Below are positions 35,716 through 41,989 of a DNA stretch of 41,989 nucleotides, piece after piece (position 1 is the first letter of the stretch; every line of letters begins with the position of its first letter). The position numbers and the translations under genes are program-made. This DNA comes from Burkholderia sp. Ac-20379 (GTDB lineage: Bacteria; Pseudomonadota; Gammaproteobacteria; Burkholderiales; Burkholderiaceae): contig NZ_JAAGPF010000028.1 in NCBI RefSeq assembly GCF_017104645.1, forward strand, positions 1-41,989, in the 5' to 3' direction. The notes below the pieces were generated by a model that saw nothing but the letters and a program-made list of their open reading frames with translations, did not search any database and was not told the DNA's origin.

Positions 35716-37026
35716 TTATTCGGGCTTGCCGGCTTCGCGGTCGAGTTCGCGCAGCCAGGCGAGCTTGTCGGCGATCTTGCTTTCCAGCCCGCGCGGCACC
35801 GGCTGATACCAGCGCGGCTCGCGCATGTCGTCGGGCAGGTAGCTCTCGCCGGCGGCATAGGCGTTCGGCTCGTCGTGCGCGTAGCGATACGCGTGGCCGT
35901 AGCCGAGCTCCTTCATCAGCTTGGTGGGCGCGTTGCGCAGGTGCACCGGCACCTCGCGCGACTTGTCCTGCTTGACGAACGCCATCGCCGCGTTGAACGC
36001 GTTGTAACCGGCGTTGCTCTTGGCCGCGCAGGCCAGATAGATGACGGCTTGCCCGAGCGCCAGTTCGCCTTCGGGCGAGCCGAGCCGCTCGAAGGTTTCG
36101 GCGGCGTCGTTGGCGATCTGCATGGCGCGCGGATCGGCCAGGCCGATGTCTTCCCAGGCCATTCGCACGATGCGCCGCGCGAGGTATTTCGGATCGGCGC
36201 CGCCGTCGATCATGCGGCAGAACCAGTACAGCGCGCCGTCCGGGCTCGAGCCGCGCACCGATTTGTGCAGCGCCGAGATCTGGTCGTAGAAGTTGTCGCC
36301 GCCCTTGTCGAAGCGGCGCGCGTTCAGCGTCATCGCGTTCGAGACGAAATCGGCGTCGATCCGGTTGGTGCGCGCCGACAGCGCGGCCGTTTGCGCCTGT
36401 TCGAGCAGATTCAGGAAGCGCCGCGCGTCGCCGTCGGCATAGCCGATGAGTGTATCGACCGCCTTCTCGTCGAAGCTCAGGCCGTCGAGCGCGATCTGCT
36501 GCGCGCGCGCGAGCAACTGGCGCATCTCGGCCTCGTCGAGCGACTTCAGCACATAGACCTGCGCCCGCGACAGCAGCGCCGAATTGACCTCGAAGCTCGG
36601 GTTCTCGGTGGTGGCGCCGATGAACGTGACGAGGCCCGATTCGACGAACGGCAGCAGCGCGTCCTGCTGGCCCTTGTTGAAGCGGTGGATTTCGTCGACG
36701 AACAGGATCGTGTGGCGGCCGTTGCGGTTCAGCGTGTCCTTGGCCTGCTCCATCGATTCGCGGATGTCCTTCACGCCGCCGAGCACGGCCGACAGCGCGA
36801 TGAACTCGCAATCGAACGCGTGGGCGGTGAGGCGCGCGAGCGTGGTCTTGCCGACGCCGGGCGGCCCCCAGAGGATCATCGAGTGCGGCCGGCCCGATTC
36901 GAACGCGAGCCGCAGCGGTTTGCCCTCGCCGAGCAGATGCGTCTGGCCGATGACCTCGTCGAGCGTCTTCGGGCGCAGCGCCTCCGCGAGCGGTCGGCGC
37001 GGTTCGGTTTCAAACAGGTCGGACAT
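35716..37026 (-). CDS. rarA: RarA/MgsA, replication-associated recombination AAA+ ATPase
   Basis: 436-residue clamp-loader-like ATPase acting at stalled replication forks. RPLAEALRPKTLDEVIGQ is followed by Walker A GPPGVGKTTLAR near residue 55 and Walker B ILFVDEIHRFNKGQQDALLP. Sensor 1 is in IGATTENPSFEVNSALLSR. The C-terminal MgsA tetramerisation part (DPKYLARRIVRMAWEDIGLA, then NAAMAFVKQD) is complete. AGGAG and GAGG lie before the ATG. It is 219 bases downstream of lolA; the lolA terminator lies between them. Confidence 0.95.
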   Translation of the reverse strand: MSDLFETEPRRPLAEALRPKTLDEVIGQTHLLGEGKPLRLAFESGRPHSMILWGPPGVGKTTLARLTAHAFDCEFIALSAVLGGVKDIRESMEQAKDTLNRNGRHTILFVDEIHRFNKGQQDALLPFVESGLVTFIGATTENPSFEVNSALLSRAQVYVLKSLDEAEMRQLLARAQQIALDGLSFDEKAVDTLIGYADGDARRFLNLLEQAQTAALSARTNRIDADFVSNAMTLNARRFDKGGDNFYDQISALHKSVRGSSPDGALYWFCRMIDGGADPKYLARRIVRMAWEDIGLADPRAMQIANDAAETFERLGSPEGELALGQAVIYLACAAKSNAGYNAFNAAMAFVKQDKSREVPVHLRNAPTKLMKELGYGHAYRYAHDEPNAYAAGESYLPDDMREPRWYQPVPRGLESKIADKLAWLRELDREAGKPE

Positions 37027-37199
37027 GGACCTCGACTCCTGGAATGGCCGGCGCGGCGCACATCGCCGCGCAGCCGGACATTATGACAGCCGGTCGGCCG
37101 GCGCACCCTCGGCCGATCGGACAGCGACTCGGCGTCTGGCGACAGGCGGCGGCCCCGGCGGGCGCAACGCCAGGCGGCGCGCGCGGCGCCCGAAACGCA

Positions 37200-37227
37200 A
37201 CGGGCCTGCCATCGCTGGCAGGCCCGT
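37200..37227 (-). terminator. Hairpin after lolA
   Basis: A perfect 12-bp stem (ACGGGCCTGCCA at minus 37227-37216, with 37211-37200) and a four-base loop, but a poor U-tract (TTGCGTTT). It probably gives partial termination before rarA. Confidence 0.6.
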
Positions 37228-37245
37228 GCGAACGCCGGAGGGCGC

Positions 37246-37929
37246 TCAGCCCTTGATCACGTCGGCGCCCTTCGGCACCGCGAAGCGGAACTGGTCGGCC
37301 GGCAGCGACGGATTGGTCTGGATGTTCGTGAACGTCAGCAGCGTGACGTTGCCGAACACGTCGTGCAGTTCCATCGCGGCGAGCACGCCGCCCTTGAAGC
37401 CGATGCCGATGCGCTGGAACTGCGTGTCCTGCGACTTCGGCAGCATCTCGACCCAGTCGATGCCGCCCTTCACGCCGCCGTCGCGCAGCGTGTAGTTCTT
37501 GTCGACGTCGTTGCTGCCGAACAGGATCGCCGCCGGGCTCGCGCCGAGCGCGCCGGCCAGCTTGCGCTCGGTGACCTGGTTCAGATCCTTGTCGTAGACG
37601 AACAGCGTGTCGCCGTCGGCCTGCAACAGTTGCTGGTACGGCTTTTCGTAGGCCCAGACGAACTTGCCGGGGCGCGCGAACACGAAGCTGCCGCTCGAGT
37701 TGTCGTTCGGCTTGGACGTGGCGATCGCGCCGCTGGCCGCCTTCGACGGCGCCTTGACGATCTGCTGCGTGAAGTTGCCCTTGGCCGATTTGACCTGCGC
37801 GACGAACGACTTCAGCTCGTCGGTGCCGCCCGCGAACGCGTGCGAGGCCACGGCCATCAGCGCGGTGCCGGCGAGCGCCGCGGCGAAGCGGCGAACGGAG
37901 GAGGACTTCACGAACGGAAAAGCTTGCAT
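37246..37929 (-). CDS. lolA: LolA, periplasmic lipoprotein carrier
   Basis: 227-residue periplasmic chaperone that carries lipoproteins from LolCDE to the outer membrane. Signal peptide: [21 protein letters not shown], cleaved before GGTDELKSF. The mature protein shows [14 protein letters not shown], the segment [19 protein letters not shown] (LolA signature) and [14 protein letters not shown]. The start [14 protein letters not shown] (37929) is chosen; a longer frame reaching 37977 would overlap the ftsK stop and lacks a better site. It is 44 bases after ftsK. Confidence 0.95.
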   Translation of the reverse strand: MQAFPFVKSSSVRRFAAALAGTALMAVASHAFAGGTDELKSFVAQVKSAKGNFTQQIVKAPSKAASGAIATSKPNDNSSGSFVFARPGKFVWAYEKPYQQLLQADGDTLFVYDKDLNQVTERKLAGALGASPAAILFGSNDVDKNYTLRDGGVKGGIDWVEMLPKSQDTQFQRIGIGFKGGVLAAMELHDVFGNVTLLTFTNIQTNPSLPADQFRFAVPKGADVIKG

Positions 37930-37973
37930 GGGGTGGTTTTCTCCCTGATTGGCGGACCGGCGCCGACGCGGCG

Positions 37974-40277
37974 TCATTCCGCGTCGCGGGCCGGTACGAG
38001 AATTTCGCGATTGCCGCTGGACGACATGGCCGACACCAGCCCCGATTGCTCCATCTGTTCGAGCAATCGCGCGGCGCGGTTGTAGCCGATGCGCAGATGG
38101 CGCTGCACCAGCGAGATCGAGGCGCGGCGGTTCTTGACGACGATTTCGACCGCCTGATCGTACAGAGGATCGGACTCGCCGCCGCCTTCGCCGGTTCCCG
38201 CGGCGCCGTCCTCGCCCTCGGCCACGCCGCCTTCGAGCAGGCCCTCGATATAGTTCGGCTCGCCGTGCTCCTTGAGCTTCTCGACCACGCGATGCACCTC
38301 ATCGTCGGACACGAACGCGCCGTGCACGCGCACCGGCAGGCCGGAGCCGGGCGGCAGATAGAGCATGTCGCCCATGCCGAGCAGCGATTCGGCGCCCATT
38401 TGATCGAGAATCGTGCGCGAGTCGATCTTGGACGACACCTGGAACGCCATCCGCGTCGGCACGTTGGCCTTGATCAGGCCGGTGATCACGTCGACCGACG
38501 GGCGCTGCGTGGCGAGGATCAAGTGGATGCCGGCCGCGCGCGCCTTCTGGGCGATCCGCGCGATCAGTTCCTCGACCTTCTTGCCGACCACCATCATCAG
38601 GTCGGCCAGCTCGTCGATCACCACCACGATGTTCGGCAGGCGGCCCAGCGGTTCAGGCTCCTCGGGCGTCAGGCTGAACGGGTTCGGGATCTTCTCCTCG
38701 CGCTTGGCCGCTTCGTCGATCTTGTTGTTGTAGCCGCCCAGGTTGCGCACGCCGAGCTTGCTCATCAGCTTGTAGCGCCGCTCCATTTCGGCGACGGTCC
38801 AGTTCAGCGCGTTGCCGGCCTGCCGCATGTCGGTGACGACCGGGCAAAGCAAGTGCGGGATGCCTTCGTAGACGCTCATTTCGAGCATCTTCGGATCGAT
38901 CAGGATCAGCCGCACCTGCTCGGCCGTGGCTTTATAGAGCAGCGACAGGATCATCGCGTTGATGCCGACCGACTTGCCCGAACCGGTGGTGCCGGCCACG
39001 AGCAGGTGGGGCATCTTGGCCAGATCAGCGCACACGGGCTTGCCGCCGATGTCCTTGCCGAGGCCCATGGTCAAGGCCGACGCCGAGGCCGCGTACACCT
39101 CGGAGCCGAGAATTTCGGACAGGCGCACGGTTTGGCGGCGCGGGTTCGGCAGTTCGAGCGCCATGTAGTTCTTGCCGGGGATCGTCTCGACCACCCGCAC
39201 CGACACGAGCGACAGCGAGCGCGCCAGATCCTTGGCCAGGCCGACGATCTGGCTGCCCTTCACGCCGGTGGCCGGCTCGATTTCGTAGCGCGTGACGACC
39301 GGGCCCGGATACGCGGCCACCACGCCCACCTCGACGCCGAAATCCTTGAGCTTCTTCTCGATCAGACGCGACGTGAATTCGAGCGTATCGGCCGGAATCG
39401 CTTCCTGGTTCTGCTGGGCCGGATCGAGCAGGCCGATGGCCGGCAGCGTGGAATCGCCGGGCAGATCCGTGAACAACGGCACCTGGCGCTCGCGCTCGAC
39501 GCGCTCGGATTTGGCCGGCGTGACGATCGGCGGCACGATCGTGACCGGCTCGTGATCCTCGATCCGCACGCGTTCCTCCTCGACCTTGCCCTCGCGGCGC
39601 ACGGCGGCGGCCTCGCCGAGCTTGCGGTCGCGGCCGGCCTCGCGGCGCAGCTTGGCCAGCGTGAACGCGTTGATGATGCCGTCGCCGACGCGTTCGCACA
39701 CCGACAGCCAGGAAAAGCGGAAATACAGGGAAAGGCCGATCGCCAGCGCGATCAGCAGGAACAGCGTGCCGCCCGTGAAACCGAGCGCATGCGATACGCC
39801 GCGCGCCACCGTTTCGCCGATCACGCCGCCCGGCGCGCGCGGCAGCGGCACCTTCAGCGACCACATGCGCAGCGCCTCGATGCCGTCGCTCGCCAGCACC
39901 ACGAGCACGAACGCGAAGCCCTCGGCCAGCCAGCCGGCCGGCCGCGCCGGTTCCTCGTCGAACGCCTCGTGGCGCGTGATGCGCCGGTAATTGGCGGCGA
40001 CGCGGCGCGCCAGCAGCACGACGAGCCAATAGGCGGAGATGCCGAACAGCAGCAGCAGGATGTCGGCCGTCCAGGCGCCGACGCGCCCGGCCCAGTTCGA
40101 AATGTGGTCGATCTGGACCGCGTGGGTCCAGCTCGGGTCGCGACGGCTGTAGCTCAGCAGCGCCATCAGCAGGAACGCGAACACCGCGACCTGAAGAATC
40201 CAGCGAATCTCGACGAACAGCCGCGACATGCGGTGCGGCAGCGCCTGCGCCTGAGCCGTAAAGGGTGCTTTTGCCAT
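37974..40277 (-). CDS. ftsK: DNA translocase FtsK
   Basis: 767-residue septal DNA pump. N-terminal membrane domain with four hydrophobic segments ([20 protein letters not shown] to [19 protein letters not shown]). A linker shorter than E. coli's follows (residues about 200-280). The RecA-like motor has Walker [17 protein letters not shown] and Walker [15 protein letters not shown]. The C-terminal gamma winged helix ([20 protein letters not shown], then [20 protein letters not shown]) recognises KOPS and activates XerD. The order ftsK-lolA-rarA-serS is widely conserved. The start at 40277 is taken; an internal Met at residue 17 is an alternative. Confidence 0.95.
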   Translation of the reverse strand: MAKAPFTAQAQALPHRMSRLFVEIRWILQVAVFAFLLMALLSYSRRDPSWTHAVQIDHISNWAGRVGAWTADILLLLFGISAYWLVVLLARRVAANYRRITRHEAFDEEPARPAGWLAEGFAFVLVVLASDGIEALRMWSLKVPLPRAPGGVIGETVARGVSHALGFTGGTLFLLIALAIGLSLYFRFSWLSVCERVGDGIINAFTLAKLRREAGRDRKLGEAAAVRREGKVEEERVRIEDHEPVTIVPPIVTPAKSERVERERQVPLFTDLPGDSTLPAIGLLDPAQQNQEAIPADTLEFTSRLIEKKLKDFGVEVGVVAAYPGPVVTRYEIEPATGVKGSQIVGLAKDLARSLSLVSVRVVETIPGKNYMALELPNPRRQTVRLSEILGSEVYAASASALTMGLGKDIGGKPVCADLAKMPHLLVAGTTGSGKSVGINAMILSLLYKATAEQVRLILIDPKMLEMSVYEGIPHLLCPVVTDMRQAGNALNWTVAEMERRYKLMSKLGVRNLGGYNNKIDEAAKREEKIPNPFSLTPEEPEPLGRLPNIVVVIDELADLMMVVGKKVEELIARIAQKARAAGIHLILATQRPSVDVITGLIKANVPTRMAFQVSSKIDSRTILDQMGAESLLGMGDMLYLPPGSGLPVRVHGAFVSDDEVHRVVEKLKEHGEPNYIEGLLEGGVAEGEDGAAGTGEGGGESDPLYDQAVEIVVKNRRASISLVQRHLRIGYNRAARLLEQMEQSGLVSAMSSSGNREILVPARDAE

Positions 40278-40333
40278 GAATCCGTGTAGAGAGGGCGGCC
40301 GCGCCGGGCGCCGCCGATCGTTCGATCGCGAAT

Positions 40334-40360
40334 ATTGTAAACGCTGGCGCGATCGGCCAA
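40334..40360 (-). promoter_or_regulatory. Possible ftsK promoter
   Basis: Minus strand TTGGCC (40360-40355), 15 bases, TACAAT (40339-40334). Spacing is short. On the plus strand the same intergenic region carries TATAAT (40444-40449) at the right distance to drive trxB, so 40278-40571 is a divergent promoter region. Confidence 0.4.
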
Positions 40361-40448
40361 GTGTAAATGACGGTAACCGGCCGATCGATGCGTTCTATCG
40401 GATCGATAAAAACATCGATCCGGCAGTGCAGCAAACGCCCCTTTATAA

Positions 40449-41534
<1,086 letters not shown>

Positions 41535-41551
41535 GCCGGCCACGCGGCCGG

Positions 41552-41575
41552 GCTGCGACGCTACAATGTCGCAGC
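41552..41575. repeat. Palindrome around a -10-like TACAAT
   Basis: GCTGCGAC (41552-41559) is perfectly inverted as GTCGCAGC (41568-41575) around GCTACAAT. The spacer contains TACAAT (41562-41567), a good -10, so a dimeric repressor or a hairpin at a start site are both possible. Confidence 0.5.
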
Positions 41576-41605
41576 CATGCGCCGCAGCCCGCTTCCGCTT
41601 TCCGA

Positions 41606-41634
41606 AGGCCGCTGCCCCGCGCAGCGGCCTTTTT
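41606..41634 (+). terminator. Rho-independent terminator between trxB and the Smr-type gene
   Basis: A perfect 10-bp stem AGGCCGCTGC (41606-41615) with 41621-41630, loop CCCGC, then TTTT. Confidence 0.75.
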
Positions 41635-41708
41635 GCATGCGCGTCCGGCCAGCCGGGCCGCCTCCCGTTTCCCGGGCACTCCCGCCCCACTTCGATCCGT
41701 AGACCATC

Positions 41709-41989
41709 ATGGCGAAGAACCAGCACCATCCGAGCGACCCGGCCAAGCGCCGCGCCGCCCTCAAGCCGGCCGAGCCGATCGTGCCGGCCGCTCCCATGCC
41801 CGCGCCCGGCGCGCTGAAGGGCCAGGGCCTGTCCGGCCTCGGCTCGCTGCGCGATGCGCTGAAGGGCGAATCCGAGCGGCGCGAGAAGCAGCAGGCGCAG
41901 GCCGCGCGCGAGGCGCGCGAAGCCGCCGTCAACGCCAACCTGTTCCGCAACGAGATCGGCGCGATCACGCCGCTGGCCGCCGCGCCGCG
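41709..41989 (+). CDS. Smr-domain (MutS2-like) protein, 5' part
   Basis: Reading frame open from ATG 41709 to the window edge (93 codons). The visible part, MAKNQHHPSDPAKRRAALK then GLSGLGSLRDALKGESERRE and a charged helix EKQQAQAAREAREAAVNANL, ending LFRNEIGAITPL, is the linker-like N-terminus of the single-domain Smr proteins that follow trxB in Burkholderia. The nuclease domain itself would lie outside the window, so the call depends on this recalled context. Confidence 0.6.
   Translation, partial: MAKNQHHPSDPAKRRAALKPAEPIVPAAPMPAPGALKGQGLSGLGSLRDALKGESERREKQQAQAAREAREAAVNANLFRNEIGAITPLAAAP

Noticed and set aside
38046..40289. A 747-codon plus-strand frame opposite ftsK
   Set aside because: Shadow of ftsK; no recognisable fold or start signal.

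Overview
The window is a piece of a Burkholderia chromosome (Burkholderia sensu stricto, plausibly the plant-associated gladioli/glumae side; the genus is an inference from GC-rich codon use, protein sequences and gene order). Most of it is conserved primary-chromosome gene content. One decayed mobile region sits behind a tRNA-Ser gene. I found no CRISPR array, insertion sequence or intact island.

Layout. 1-5052 (+) is a purine salvage/catabolism run: the tail of an upstream gene (probably xdhB), xdhC, an adenine-deaminase-type ADA homologue, an NCS2 purine permease and guaD. Together these take up purine bases and convert adenine to hypoxanthine and guanine to xanthine, feeding xanthine dehydrogenase. 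Next come a DUF4136 lipoprotein (-), pepN, fbp and tRNA-Thr(CGU). 10.4-16.9 kb is looser: a GlsB/YeaQ membrane protein, two small proteins of unknown function, a secreted chorismate mutase, an exonuclease/GIY-YIG fusion, a cold-shock gene with a long leader, a candidate small RNA, a classical porin and greB. Two identical tRNA-Arg(ACG) genes follow. 17.4-21.7 kb (-) is the yicC-gmk-rpoZ-spoT cluster, divergent from rph-rdgB-hemW (+).

24.66-28.02 kb, just after tRNA-Ser(UGA), is a prophage/satellite remnant. It holds an HK97-type capsid gene without portal, protease or terminase, a 39-codon stub of a lambda gpI-type tail gene, a small phage gene, an HNH endonuclease lacking its C-terminal end, a structured RNA matching the C4/P4-CI antisense immunity RNA, and a small downstream protein. 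This is the least ordinary part of the window.

28.2-33.6 kb has a TonB-C-like lipoprotein, an MHS-type transporter, a micro-lipoprotein with a YXWGXW-repeat protein, minCDE (division-site placement) and a GNAT acetyltransferase. 34.1-40.3 kb (-) is ftsK-lolA-rarA-serS followed by tRNA-Ser(CGA). The window ends with trxB and the start of an Smr-type gene (+).

Most protein functions are calls from recognisable family motifs. Starts were chosen from ribosome-binding sites and family length. RNA and promoter calls come from hand-read stems and hexamers and have not been computed or searched.
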